The position numbers and the translations under genes were made by a program. From Sphingomonas sp. RIT328 (GTDB lineage Bacteria > Pseudomonadota > Alphaproteobacteria > Sphingomonadales > Sphingomonadaceae): 64,000 nt of DNA. The stretch is taken from assembly GCF_000632225.1 (NCBI RefSeq), contig NZ_JFYV01000054.1, positions 103,177-167,176 of the forward strand, read 5' to 3'. Below are positions 27,715 through 36,156 of this stretch, one piece after another. Within the stretch, counting starts at the first letter, position 1. Each line of letters opens with the position of its first letter. The notes under the pieces are model-generated. The model made no database searches. It was not told where the DNA came from and saw only the letters and a program-made list of their open reading frames with translations.

Positions 27715-28351
27715 GCGCGACCACGCCGGGCGGATGGACCGCATCTACGGCGGTCAGCGGCATATCTACGATCTAACCCGCAAATATTATCTGTTCGGGC
27801 GCGATCGGCTGATCCGCCAGCTCGATCTTGGAATGGGCGGGACGCTGATCGAGATCGGCTGCGGTACGGGGCGCAACCTCATCCGGGCGGCACGCCAATG
27901 GCCGGCGGCGCGGTGCTACGGTATCGACATTTCTGAGGCGATGCTGATGACGGCGCGTGCCAAGGTCGCAACGGCGGGGCTGGCCGATCGCATCACCTTG
28001 GCGCAGGGCGATGCCGCCGCTTTCGATCCGCTCTCCCTGTTCGGCGTCGCGAGCTTCGACCGGGTGATGCTGAGCTACACCTTGTCGATGATCCCGCCCT
28101 GGCAGGCGGCGCTGACGCAGGCGATGGCGGTGACGGACGCGACGGGACGGCTCGCGGTGGTCGACTTCGGCGAGCAATCGGGTTGGCCGGCGGTATGGCG
28201 CAACGCCTTCCTCGGCTGGCTGCGCCATTTCGAGGTCACGCCGCGCGCCGATCTCGCCAGCGAAGTCGCCCGGATCGCGCACGCGCAGGGCCGCAGCCAT
28301 GAGACGCAGCAGCTCTGGCTTGATTATGCCCGGATCGCCTGGGTCGCGTAG
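27707..28351 (+). CDS. btaB: BtaB-like SAM-dependent N-methyltransferase
   Basis: Predicted 214 aa class I methyltransferase that should trimethylate the amino group of diacylglyceryl-homoserine to give DGTS betaine lipid. The N-terminal MDRIYGGQRHIYDLTRKYYL is typical of BtaB. The SAM motif I is TLIEIGCGTGRNLIRAA, the acidic loop is YGIDISEAMLMTA, and post-I motifs DRVMLSYTLSMIPPW and LAVVDFGEQSGW follow. The frame is open upstream, but the ATG at 27707 lies within the end of btaA (8-base overlap). The role is inferred from pairing with BtaA. Confidence 0.87.
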   Translation: MIERDHAGRMDRIYGGQRHIYDLTRKYYLFGRDRLIRQLDLGMGGTLIEIGCGTGRNLIRAARQWPAARCYGIDISEAMLMTARAKVATAGLADRITLAQGDAAAFDPLSLFGVASFDRVMLSYTLSMIPPWQAALTQAMAVTDATGRLAVVDFGEQSGWPAVWRNAFLGWLRHFEVTPRADLASEVARIAHAQGRSHETQQLWLDYARIAWVA

Positions 28352-28352
28352 C

Positions 28353-28369
28353 ACGCCGCTCAGCGGCGT
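28353..28369. terminator. Possible bidirectional terminator hairpin
   Basis: ACGCCGCTCAGCGGCGT is an odd palindrome that can form a 6-bp stem with a 5-base loop between the convergent btaB and thioesterase stops. It overlaps the thioesterase stop codon. No T-tract, so weak. Confidence 0.35.
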
Positions 28370-28800
28370 TCGAGGAGCCCGGTCGCGGGCAGCGGTCCAT
28401 CGCCCCGCTGGAAGAATTGTTCGACGATGTCGCGCGCCAGTCGCGCCGGCTTGAGCGTTTCCGCATCGAGGCAGCACCAGCTCGACTTGACCTCGGCGAG
28501 CACCTCCTCACCGCGGCGGATCACCGTCTCGTAAAACGCCCGCGCGCCCTGGACCTTTTCGAGCAGCACCGTCGCGATGACGTCGTCACCGAGGAAGGTC
28601 GGCTTGCGATAGGTGATCTCATGCTTGAGCGCGACCCACAGGTGCGAAGCGACCGCCTCGGCCGGCGCGAGCTTCTGCCAATGGCTTACCACCGCGTCCT
28701 GCACCCACTTGAGATAGCTGGCGTTGTTGACATGCCCCATGAAATCGATGTCGGCCGGATCGATACCGATCGGGAAGGCGTGGGGGATACTGTGGGTCAC
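28360..28800 (-). CDS. Acyl-CoA thioesterase, 4HBT/YbgC-FadM type
   Basis: Predicted 146 aa hotdog-fold thioesterase that hydrolyses acyl-CoA or related thioesters. The signature is DPADIDFMGHVNNASYLKWV with the catalytic Asp near the start, followed by VALKHEITYRKPTFLGDDV and KVQGARAFYETVIRRGEEVL. The frame is open to 28956, but upstream residues are Arg-rich shadow sequence. The GTG at 28800 gives the standard N-terminus and is preceded by AGAAGAGAG. It is convergent with btaB and separate from the NfeD gene. The substrate is unknown. Confidence 0.85.
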   Translation of the reverse strand: MTHSIPHAFPIGIDPADIDFMGHVNNASYLKWVQDAVVSHWQKLAPAEAVASHLWVALKHEITYRKPTFLGDDVIATVLLEKVQGARAFYETVIRRGEEVLAEVKSSWCCLDAETLKPARLARDIVEQFFQRGDGPLPATGLLERR

Positions 28801-28859
28801 CTCTCTTCTATAGCAGATCGGCGGGCCGCTGACACCTGCGATACGGCCGCGGCGGCGAT

Positions 28860-29312
28860 TTAGCCGCCGGCCGGCTCGACGATGGCGACGCCGTCGCGGA
28901 TCGCGACGATCCGCACCCGCGTGCCTACCTCGGCGACTACACCGCGTGCCGGCCATGATCCGTCGCCGATCGTCACCCGGCCGCCGTCCGGCCCGATCGG
29001 AACCTGGACGACGACGACGCTGCCGATCAGCCGCGCACGGCGGTCATTGAGCTGCGGATCGCTGCTCGCCACCGGGTAATCATGGTACCAGCGCCGGCCG
29101 ATCAGCACGGTGACGATGCTCCAAGCCGCGAAGGCCGCGAGCTGCGCGGCGGCGGGGAGTTCCGGCAGCACCAGCAGGGCGACGCCGACCACCGCCGCGG
29201 CGATCGCCAGAAACACCGCGAACACGCCCGGGATCAGCAGTTCGGCGATCCCGAGCACCAGTGCGGCGATCAGCCACGCACCCGCGGCCCCGCCGATCGC
29301 CTCAAGCGTCAC
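28860..29312 (-). CDS. NfeD family protein
   Basis: 150 aa membrane protein with N-terminal hydrophobic helices (WLIAALVLGIAELLIPGVFA, VFLAIAAAVVGVALLVL, and a third near residue 60) and a C-terminal OB-like domain (LIGSVVVVQVPIGPDGGRVT to RVRIVAIRDGVAIVEP). NfeD proteins work with SPFH/stomatin-like proteins in membrane microdomain quality control. The GTG start overlaps the stop of the SPFH gene (GTGA), giving the conserved SPFH-NfeD pair. The short NfeD1b form lacks the ClpP-like protease domain. Confidence 0.88.
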   Translation of the reverse strand: MTLEAIGGAAGAWLIAALVLGIAELLIPGVFAVFLAIAAAVVGVALLVLPELPAAAQLAAFAAWSIVTVLIGRRWYHDYPVASSDPQLNDRRARLIGSVVVVQVPIGPDGGRVTIGDGSWPARGVVAEVGTRVRIVAIRDGVAIVEPAGG

Positions 29313-30286
29313 GCCTCCGGCAATTCGAACGGCCCGCGCTTCGGCTGCGGCTTGGCCGGGGCAGACGCAGGAGCAGGAGCCTTGGCGAGCGCATCCTTGG
29401 CAAGCTCGCCGATCCCGCCGAGCGTGCCGATCAGCTGCGTCGCCTCGACCGGGAAGAGGATGGTCTTGGCATTGGGGCTGGTCGCGAACTTGCCGACCGC
29501 CTCGACATATTTCTGCGCGATGAAATAGTTGATCGCCTGCGTTCCGCCGCGCTCGATCGCCTCCGACACCACCGCCGTCGCCTTGGCCTCCGCCTCGGCG
29601 GCGCGTTCGCGCGCTTCCGAGTCGCGATAGGCCGATTCGCGTCGCCCCTCCGCCTCGAGGATCCGCGCCTGCTTCTGTCCCTCGGCGCGCAGGATTTCGG
29701 AAGCGCGCGTGCCTTCCGCCTCAAGGATATTGGCACGCTTCTCGCGCTCCGCCTTCATCTGCCGGCCCATGGCGGCGACGATATCGACGGGCGGACGGAT
29801 ATCCTTGATCTCGACGCGGGTGATCTTGACGCCCCAGGGCACGGTCGCGTGATCGACCACCGAGAGCAGCCGCGCGTTGATCTCGTCGCGCTTCGACAGC
29901 GTCTCGTCGAGGTCCATCGACCCCATCACCGTGCGCAAATTGGTCGTCGTCAGCTGGAGCAGCGCGACGTACAGGTCCGACACCTCATAGGCGGCCTTCG
30001 GGGCGTCGAGCACCTGGAAGAAGACGACGCCGTCGGTCGAGACGATCGCATTGTCCTTGGTGATGATCTCCTGCCCGGGAATCTCGATCACCTGCTCCAT
30101 CATGTTCACCTTGCGGCCGACGCGATAGAAAAAGGCGGGATAGAAGTTGAAGCCGGGGCTCGCCGTCGTGGTGTAGCGGCCGAAATGCTCGATCGTATAT
30201 TGATAGCCCTGCCGGACGATCTTGATGCTGGTGAAGAGATAAAACAGCACCAGCAGCAGTGCGAATCCCGCGATCGTGATAGCCAT
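29309..30286 (-). CDS. SPFH/Band 7 (stomatin-like) protein
   Basis: Predicted 325 aa flotillin/stomatin-like protein anchored by residues 4-24 (TIAGFALLLVLFYLFTSIKI). The Band 7 domain (about 25-195) includes GYQYTIEHFGRYTTTASPGF, EIPGQEIITKDNAIVSTDGV, NLRTVMGSMDLDETLSKRDE and WGVKITRVEIKDIRPP. A charged coiled coil (EREKRANILEAEGTRASEIL onward) and a Pro/Ala-rich tail follow. An upstream ATG at 30325 is open, but the ATG at 30286 follows GGGAGGG and starts the membrane helix. It scaffolds membrane domains together with the coupled NfeD protein. Confidence 0.92.
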   Translation of the reverse strand: MAITIAGFALLLVLFYLFTSIKIVRQGYQYTIEHFGRYTTTASPGFNFYPAFFYRVGRKVNMMEQVIEIPGQEIITKDNAIVSTDGVVFFQVLDAPKAAYEVSDLYVALLQLTTTNLRTVMGSMDLDETLSKRDEINARLLSVVDHATVPWGVKITRVEIKDIRPPVDIVAAMGRQMKAEREKRANILEAEGTRASEILRAEGQKQARILEAEGRRESAYRDSEARERAAEAEAKATAVVSEAIERGGTQAINYFIAQKYVEAVGKFATSPNAKTILFPVEATQLIGTLGGIGELAKDALAKAPAPASAPAKPQPKRGPFELPEA

Positions 30287-30361
30287 AGACCCTCCCGCCG
30301 GCATGATTCTGCGTGCCGTCGCCAACTCTTAGCACAGCGCGGCGACGCAAGAAGGTGGACG

Positions 30362-31099
30362 ATGCAGCGAATTCTCTTCGGCAATCACCCGACGCAGATG
30401 CGCGGCATCGTCGCCTGTATCGACGATCGACGGTATGAAGCGAGCTTCGCACCGCTCGACGCGGTCGACCTCGCGCGGTTCGATCTGGTCGTGCCGCTGC
30501 GCGTCGCGCAGATCGCCGCGGCACGCGCCGGCCGAACGGTGGTGCCGGACGATCGGTCGGTCGCGCTCTGCGACGACAAGCTGGCGTTCAACCTCTGGCT
30601 GATCGATGCGGGCTTCGGCGATACCGTCCCGACCCTGCTCGACACCCGGCCGACCGTATTTCCGTATATCCGCAAGACCCGGCGCGGCGACTTCGGCCAC
30701 GGCTGCCGGATGATCCGCCATCCCGGCGAGGATGACGGCGACGATCATCCCGACGTCTTCCGCCAGCGCGCGGTGGCGGGGGCGGACGAATATGTCCTGC
30801 ACCTGTTGCGGATCGGCGACGCGATCCGCTTCCACGTCGCCTATCGCTACGACATGGGCCAGCCGCTCGGCGTCCGCGGCGCGATCGACCGTCCGGCGAG
30901 CATCACGCCCGCCGATCCCGGCGATGCACTGCCGATCTGTACCGCCATCCTCGACGCGCTCGATTACCAGGGCACCTGCTGCTTCAACTACAAGCGCGAG
31001 GAGGGGGCGTTGCGCATCCTCGAATGCAATCCCCGCTTCGGCGGCTCGCTGGTCGGCGTCGTCAGCGAATACCTCGACGCGCATCTCGCCGCCCTCTAG
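30362..31099 (+). CDS. ATP-grasp domain protein of unknown function
   Basis: Predicted 245 aa. Not recognised to a named enzyme. The C-terminal segment ILECNPRFGGSLVGVVSEYL matches the Mg-ATP-binding end of ATP-grasp ligases. The middle has PYIRKTRRGDFGHGCRMIRH (a possible ATP-binding Lys region) and FHVAYRYDMGQPLG. The N-terminal third (MQRILFGNHPTQMRGIVACI, then FDLVVPLRV) resembles a pre-ATP-grasp domain. The ATG at 30362 follows AAGGTGG; the frame is open upstream but only as shadow of the SPFH gene. It is divergent from SPFH/NfeD and 61 bases before guaB. It could join a carboxylate to an amine in a specialised product or in cell-wall chemistry; the substrate is unknown. Confidence 0.7.
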   Translation: MQRILFGNHPTQMRGIVACIDDRRYEASFAPLDAVDLARFDLVVPLRVAQIAAARAGRTVVPDDRSVALCDDKLAFNLWLIDAGFGDTVPTLLDTRPTVFPYIRKTRRGDFGHGCRMIRHPGEDDGDDHPDVFRQRAVAGADEYVLHLLRIGDAIRFHVAYRYDMGQPLGVRGAIDRPASITPADPGDALPICTAILDALDYQGTCCFNYKREEGALRILECNPRFGGSLVGVVSEYLDAHLAAL

Positions 31100-31160
31100 C
31101 GTAGCGGCGATCCTGCGGTTACATGGCCCGCCACTATCCCTCCCGCGAGGAAACGGCACC

Positions 31161-32618
31161 TTGGACATCCGGCTCGGCCTCACCTTCGACGACGTTCTGC
31201 TCGTACCCGGCGAGTCGGACATCCTGCCGAGCACCGCCGACACACGCACGCAGCTGACCCGCGGCATCGCGCTCAATATCCCGATCCTGTCGTCGGCGAT
31301 GGATACGGTGACCGAGGCGGACATGGCGATCGTCATGGCGCAATTGGGCGGCATCGGCGTGCTCCACCGCAATTTGTCGATCGAGGAACAGGTTGCCGCG
31401 GTGCGGCAGGTCAAGCGTTTCGAATCGGGCATGGTCGTCAATCCGATCACGATCGCGCCGACCGCGACGCTCGGCGAGGCGCAGGCGCTGATGGCGCATC
31501 ACCGGATCAGCGGTATCCCGGTGGTGGAGCGCGACGGCAAGCTCGTCGGCATCCTCACCAACCGCGACGTCCGCTTCGCCGGCGATCCCAAACAGCCCGT
31601 CGCCGAACTGATGACGCGCGACAATCTCGCCACCGTCTCGACCGACGTCGGTCAGGAGGAGGCGCGCGTCCTGCTCCACCAGCGCCGCATCGAGAAATTG
31701 CTGGTCGTCGATGACGCCTATCGCTGCGTCGGCCTGATCACCGTCAAGGACATCGAGAAAGCGGTCACCTATCCGACCGCGACCAAAGACGCCTCCGGAC
31801 GCCTGCGCGTTGCTTCGGCGACGACGGTCGGCGACAAGGGGTTCGAGCGGACCGAGGCGCTGGTCGACGCCGAATGCGACCTCATCGTCATCGACACCGC
31901 GCACGGGCACAACCGTGACGTCGCGCGCGCGGTCGAGCGGGTCAAGAAACTCTCCAATTCGGTGCAGGTCGTCGCCGGCAACGTCGCGACCGGCGAGGCG
32001 ACGCGCGCGCTGATCGACGCGGGCGCCGACGGGATCAAGGTCGGCATCGGTCCGGGCTCGATCTGCACCACCCGCGTCGTCGCCGGCGTCGGTGTGCCGC
32101 AGCTCACCGCGGTGATGGATTGCGCCGAAGCCGCCGCGAAGCACAACGTCCCCGTCATCGCCGACGGCGGCCTGCGCACCTCGGGCGATCTCGCCAAGGC
32201 GCTTGCCGCGGGCGCCTCGACCTGCATGGTCGGCTCGCTGCTCGCCGGCACCGAGGAGGCGCCGGGCGAGACCTTCCTGTACCAGGGCCGGGCCTATAAG
32301 TCGTACCGCGGCATGGGCTCGGTCGGGGCGATGGGCCGCGGCTCGGCGGATCGCTATTTCCAGGGCGACATCAAGGATCAGATGAAGCTGGTGCCCGAAG
32401 GGATCGAAGGGCAGGTCGCCTATAAGGGGCCGGCGCGCGACGTGATCCACCAGCTCGTCGGCGGCATCAAGGCGGCGATGGGCTATACCGGATCGGCGAC
32501 GATCCCGGACCTGCAACAGCGCGCGCAGTTCGTGCAGATCACCGGTGCGGGGCTCAAGGAAAGCCATGTCCACGACGTCACCATCACCCGGGAAGCTCCC
32601 AATTACCCGACCCGCTAA
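31161..32618 (+). CDS. guaB: IMP dehydrogenase
   Basis: Predicted 485 aa enzyme that oxidises IMP to XMP, the committed step to GTP. The barrel start is LDIRLGLTFDDVLLVPGESD. Two CBS domains lie at about residues 95-205 (IAPTATLGEAQALMAHHRIS and VLLHQRRIEKLLVVDD). The catalytic loop is GIGPGSICTTR with Cys302, and the flap is YRGMGSVGAMGRGSADRYF. No in-frame ATG precedes the fold; TTG at 31161, 10 bases after GCGAGGA, gives the normal N-terminus. The next gene starts immediately at its stop (TAA GTG). Confidence 0.95.
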   Translation: MDIRLGLTFDDVLLVPGESDILPSTADTRTQLTRGIALNIPILSSAMDTVTEADMAIVMAQLGGIGVLHRNLSIEEQVAAVRQVKRFESGMVVNPITIAPTATLGEAQALMAHHRISGIPVVERDGKLVGILTNRDVRFAGDPKQPVAELMTRDNLATVSTDVGQEEARVLLHQRRIEKLLVVDDAYRCVGLITVKDIEKAVTYPTATKDASGRLRVASATTVGDKGFERTEALVDAECDLIVIDTAHGHNRDVARAVERVKKLSNSVQVVAGNVATGEATRALIDAGADGIKVGIGPGSICTTRVVAGVGVPQLTAVMDCAEAAAKHNVPVIADGGLRTSGDLAKALAAGASTCMVGSLLAGTEEAPGETFLYQGRAYKSYRGMGSVGAMGRGSADRYFQGDIKDQMKLVPEGIEGQVAYKGPARDVIHQLVGGIKAAMGYTGSATIPDLQQRAQFVQITGAGLKESHVHDVTITREAPNYPTR

Positions 32619-33791
32619 GTGACACCCGGCGCCCGGACCCAGGCCGCGATCGAGCTGCTCGATGCGGTGATCGATGCCGCGCGCGGTGGCGGCGCGGCGG
32701 CGGACACGCTGATAGCGCGCTATTTCGCAACGCGCCGCTACGCCGGATCGAAGGACCGGCGGGCGGTGCGCGACCTCGTCTATGCAGCAATCCGCCGCGC
32801 GGGCGAGGTGCCCGCCTCGGGTCGGGCGGCGATGCTCGCGGTCGCGGCGGAGGATGCGGCGGTTGCCGCGACCTTCGACGGATCGACGCATGCGCCTGCG
32901 CCGATCGCAGCGGGGGAAGACGCGGCGACCGGCGGCATCATGCCGGCATGGCTCGCCGAGGCGCTCGCCGCCTCCGGGATCGACGCGGATGCGCAAGCCG
33001 CGCTGATCGACCGCGCGCCCCTCGATATCCGCGTCAACCGTTTGCGCAACGACCCCGCGGCGCTGGCCGCCCGGCTCGGCGGCACGCCGATCGCCGGGCT
33101 GCCCGATGCGCTGCGGTTGCCGACCGGCACCAATCTCGATGCGCTCGACGGCGAGGCGGAGGTGCAGGACGCAGGCAGCCAGATCGTCAGCCTCGCGGTG
33201 CAGGCGGTGCCGGGCCAGCGGATCGTCGATCTCTGCGCCGGCGGCGGCGGCAAGACGCTCGCGCTCGCCGCCGCGATGCGGAACGACGGGCAAATCCTCG
33301 CCACCGACGTCGATCGCGGCCGGCTGTCGCGCCTGATGCCGCGTGCCGAACGCGCCGGTGTCGACATCGTCGCAACGCGCCTGCTCGATCCGCGCCGCGA
33401 GCTGGAGGCGCTCGCCGACTGGCAGGGGCAGGCCGACGCGGTACTGATCGACGCGCCCTGTTCGGGCACCGGCACCTGGCGCCGCAACCCAGAGGCGCGC
33501 TGGCGGCTTACCCCGGCGCGGCTCGCCGCCTTCACCGCACAGCAACGCCATGTGCTCGACGTCGGCGCAGCGCTGGTCCGGCCGGGCGGCGGCCTGGTCT
33601 ACGTGACCTGCTCGCTGCTCGACGTCGAGGGGGCCGATCAGGTCGCGGCCTTCCTCGCCGCGCATCCCGACTGGCGGGCCGAGCCGCTCGATCTGCCCGC
33701 CGGCAGCCCGCGCGGGCAGGGGGTGCGGCTCGACCCGGCGCGCGACGCGACCGACGGCTTTTTTGTCGCGCGGCTGATCCGCCCCTGCTAA
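32619..33791 (+). CDS. RsmB/NOP family RNA (cytosine-5) methyltransferase
   Basis: 390 aa RNA m5C methyltransferase. An N-terminal NusB-like region (TQAAIELLDAVIDAARGGGA to about residue 85) is followed by the methyltransferase domain. SAM motif I is IVDLCAGGGGKTLALAAAM. Motif IV with the release Cys is LIDAPCSGTGTWRRNPE, and motif VI with the nucleophilic Cys is VYVTCSLLDVEG. The GTG start directly follows the guaB stop without spacing, so the two are co-translated. It probably methylates 16S rRNA at or near C967, but that is inferred from the family. Confidence 0.9.
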   Translation: MTPGARTQAAIELLDAVIDAARGGGAAADTLIARYFATRRYAGSKDRRAVRDLVYAAIRRAGEVPASGRAAMLAVAAEDAAVAATFDGSTHAPAPIAAGEDAATGGIMPAWLAEALAASGIDADAQAALIDRAPLDIRVNRLRNDPAALAARLGGTPIAGLPDALRLPTGTNLDALDGEAEVQDAGSQIVSLAVQAVPGQRIVDLCAGGGGKTLALAAAMRNDGQILATDVDRGRLSRLMPRAERAGVDIVATRLLDPRRELEALADWQGQADAVLIDAPCSGTGTWRRNPEARWRLTPARLAAFTAQQRHVLDVGAALVRPGGGLVYVTCSLLDVEGADQVAAFLAAHPDWRAEPLDLPAGSPRGQGVRLDPARDATDGFFVARLIRPC

Positions 33792-33823
33792 TCCTGCGGG
33801 CAATGCCCCCGGTGGAGACCTTC

Positions 33824-34324
33824 ATGCGCGTTACGTCCGTCGCCCTTGCTGCCGCGCTGACCGTCGTCTGCGTCTCGACCTCGCTCAGCGGCCAGCGTCC
33901 TGACGATCAGATCGACGCGCGCTCGCTGCAATTGCTGGCGCAGGGGCGGGCGGCGCGCGCCGCGGGAAATCTCGACGGTGCGACCGACCTGCTCGAAACC
34001 GCGGTGGCGGTCGATCCGCGCAACCGGCAGGCGTTCGTCACGCTCGGCGAGGTCGCCGAGGCCCGCGGCCTCCCCGGCAAGGCGATCCGCCTGTATCGCG
34101 AGGCGCTGACACTCGAACCCAATGATATCGACGCGCTGCGCGGGCAGGGCGAGGCGCTCGTCGCCAAGGGCGCGGTGGCGATCGCCCGCACCAACCTCGC
34201 CAAGATCCGCACCCTGTGCAAAGCGGGCTGTCCCGAGGCGAACCAGCTCGCCGCGGTGATCGCCAAGGGGCCGCCGGTCACCACCGCCTCGGTCGATCCC
34301 AAGCCGGCGGTAGCGAAGGAATAG
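33824..34324 (+). CDS. Exported TPR-repeat protein
   Basis: Predicted 166 aa. A signal peptide (VTSVALAAALTVVCVSTSLS) is followed by two to three tetratricopeptide repeats (residues 38-140), for example GNLDGATDLLETAVAVDPRN, AFVTLGEVAEARGLPGKAIR and LYREALTLEPNDIDALRGQG. It ends in a Cys pair (TLCKAGCPEAN) and a low-complexity tail. TPRs bind other proteins, so this is probably a periplasmic adaptor. The ATG at 33824 follows GGTGGAG; an ATG at 33803 is also open but has no ribosome site. No client is suggested by the context. Confidence 0.78.
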   Translation: MRVTSVALAAALTVVCVSTSLSGQRPDDQIDARSLQLLAQGRAARAAGNLDGATDLLETAVAVDPRNRQAFVTLGEVAEARGLPGKAIRLYREALTLEPNDIDALRGQGEALVAKGAVAIARTNLAKIRTLCKAGCPEANQLAAVIAKGPPVTTASVDPKPAVAKE

Positions 34325-34326
34325 GC

Positions 34327-35166
34327 TCAGCCGGCGCCGACGACGCGGGCGAGCTCCACGAACTCGGCGACGCTGACCGTCTCCGCCCGCCGCGTCGGAT
34401 CGACGCCGATCGCCTCCAGCCCGGCCAGTGCACCGGCCACGCCCTTGAGGCTCTGTCGCAGCATCTTGCGGCGCTGGCCGAAGGCGGCGGCGGTCAATCG
34501 CTCCAGAACCCGGACGTCGACTCCCTCGGGCGCGGCCTCGGGCACGATATGGACCACCGCCGACATCACCTTGGGTGGCGGCGTGAAGGCGGAACGATGC
34601 ACCGGCATCGCGATCCGTGCGCTCGACCGCCACTGGCTGAGCACCGCCAGTCGGCCGTACGCATCGTCCCCCGCCGAGGCGACGATCCGCTCGGCGACTT
34701 CCTTCTGGAACATCAGCGTGCACGACTGCCACCACGGCTGCCAGTCGGCGGTCAGCCAGCCGACGAGCAAGGCGGTGCCGACATTATAGGGCAGGTTGGA
34801 GACGATATGCGGCCGCCCGGCGAACAGCGACGGCGCGTCGATCGTGAGCGCATCCGCCTCGATCACCCGAAGCTTGCCCGGATAGGCCTCGCCCAGCTCG
34901 GCCAGTGCGGGGATGCAGCGGTGGTCGCGCTCGATCGCGGTCACGCTTGCGCCCGCGGCGAGCAAGGCACGGGTCAGGCCGCCCGGGCCGGGGCCGACCT
35001 CGAGCACCTCGGCACCGGCGAGATCGCCGGGCACCGCCGCGATGCGGCGCAGCAACTGGCCATCGAAGAGGAAGTTCTGGCCGAGCGCCTTGCTGGCATT
35101 GAGGCCGTAGCGGGCGATCACCTCGCGCAGCGGCGGCAGGGCGCCGCCCGCCGGGGTATCGCTCAT
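34327..35166 (-). CDS. rsmA: 16S rRNA (adenine1518/1519-N6) dimethyltransferase
   Basis: Predicted 279 aa KsgA enzyme that dimethylates the two adenines in the helix 45 loop of 16S rRNA late in 30S assembly. Motifs: YGLNASKALGQNFLFDGQLL, SAM site VLEVGPGPGGLTRALLAAG, VIEADAL, and the catalytic NLPYNVGTALLVGWL. The C-terminal helical part includes AAFGQRRKMLRQSLKGVAGA. The frame is open to 35373, but the ATG at 35166 overlaps the pdxA stop (ATGA) and gives the usual start. It is last in the lptD-surA-pdxA-rsmA operon, and its stop lies 2 bases from the convergent TPR gene. Confidence 0.96.
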   Translation of the reverse strand: MSDTPAGGALPPLREVIARYGLNASKALGQNFLFDGQLLRRIAAVPGDLAGAEVLEVGPGPGGLTRALLAAGASVTAIERDHRCIPALAELGEAYPGKLRVIEADALTIDAPSLFAGRPHIVSNLPYNVGTALLVGWLTADWQPWWQSCTLMFQKEVAERIVASAGDDAYGRLAVLSQWRSSARIAMPVHRSAFTPPPKVMSAVVHIVPEAAPEGVDVRVLERLTAAAFGQRRKMLRQSLKGVAGALAGLEAIGVDPTRRAETVSVAEFVELARVVGAG

Positions 35167-36155
35167 GCGCGGGCGCGGCGGTCCGCCGCCTGGCCCGCCA
35201 GAGCGATCGCCGCGATCATCGCGCCGGGATGCGCCCGGTCCTTGCCGGCGAGCGCGAAGGCGGTGCCGTGATCGGGCGAGGTGCGTACGATCGGCAGTCC
35301 GAGCGTGATGTTGACGCCTTCGTCGAAATGCAGCGTCTTGATCGGCACCAGCGCCTGATCGTGGTAGCAGCACAGCACCGCGTCATAGCCGGCACGGGCG
35401 CGGGCATGAAACAGCGTATCGGCCGCAAAGGGGCCGGTCGCGTCGATCCCCTCGGCACGCAGCTGCGCGATCGCAGGCGCGAGAATGTCGATCTCCTCGC
35501 GACCGATCGCGCCGCCCTCGCCGGCATGCGGGTTAAGCCCGGCGAAGGCGAGCCGCGGCGCGGCGATACCGAAATCGCGCGTCAGCCCGATCGCGGTGGC
35601 GCGCCCCTTGGCGACGATCAATTCGACCGAGAGCAGCGAGGACACCTGCGCGAGGGGGACATGCGCGGTGATCGGCACGACGCGCAGGCTGGGCCCGGCG
35701 AGCATCATCACCGCATCCTCCGCCGCGACGCCGCAGCGGCCCGCGACGAATTCGGTCTGGCCGGGATGATTGAAGCCGATGCCGTATAGTTGCGCCTTGG
35801 ACACCGGGCCGGTGACGAGCGCACGCGCCGCGCCTTGCCGGACCAGGTCGACCGATTGTTCGAGCGCCTGCAACGCCGCCTGCGCCCCGCCGACCTCGGG
35901 TGCGCCGGGCGTCACTTCGCCGGCGTTGCCCGTCGCCAGCACCGGCAAGGCGCGATCGAACACCGCCGCGGCCTCGTCGATCGCCCCGATCGTCTCGATC
36001 GGGCCGTTCCATACCCGGCGCACGGCGGCGGGATCGCCGACCAACGCGAAGTGCGGCAGGCTGCGCAAGCCGCGCACCGCCCAGCTCTTGGCGATGATCT
36101 CGGGACCGATCCCGGCGGGATCTCCCATGGCGATCGCGAGCGGCGGCTGGCTCAT
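35163..36155 (-). CDS. pdxA: 4-hydroxythreonine-4-phosphate dehydrogenase
   Basis: 330 aa enzyme of pyridoxal phosphate synthesis, oxidising 4-phosphohydroxy-L-threonine in the DXP-dependent route. Signatures: LAIAMGDPAGIGPEIIAKSW, VTGPVSKAQLYGIGFNHPGQ, ITAHVPLAQVSSLL, AGLNPHAGEGGAIG, and the metal/substrate segment CYHDQALVPIKTLHFDEGVN. It sits one base after the surA stop and overlaps rsmA, the order found in many proteobacteria. The complete length and all motifs make the call secure. Confidence 0.96.
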   Translation of the reverse strand: MSQPPLAIAMGDPAGIGPEIIAKSWAVRGLRSLPHFALVGDPAAVRRVWNGPIETIGAIDEAAAVFDRALPVLATGNAGEVTPGAPEVGGAQAALQALEQSVDLVRQGAARALVTGPVSKAQLYGIGFNHPGQTEFVAGRCGVAAEDAVMMLAGPSLRVVPITAHVPLAQVSSLLSVELIVAKGRATAIGLTRDFGIAAPRLAFAGLNPHAGEGGAIGREEIDILAPAIAQLRAEGIDATGPFAADTLFHARARAGYDAVLCCYHDQALVPIKTLHFDEGVNITLGLPIVRTSPDHGTAFALAGKDRAHPGAMIAAIALAGQAADRRARA

Positions 36156-36156
36156 C

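Noticed and set aside
31134..33803. 889-codon minus-strand frame opposite guaB and the RsmB-type gene
   Set aside because: Antisense to two conserved enzymes; low-complexity Arg/Gly/Asp composition and no domain pattern.
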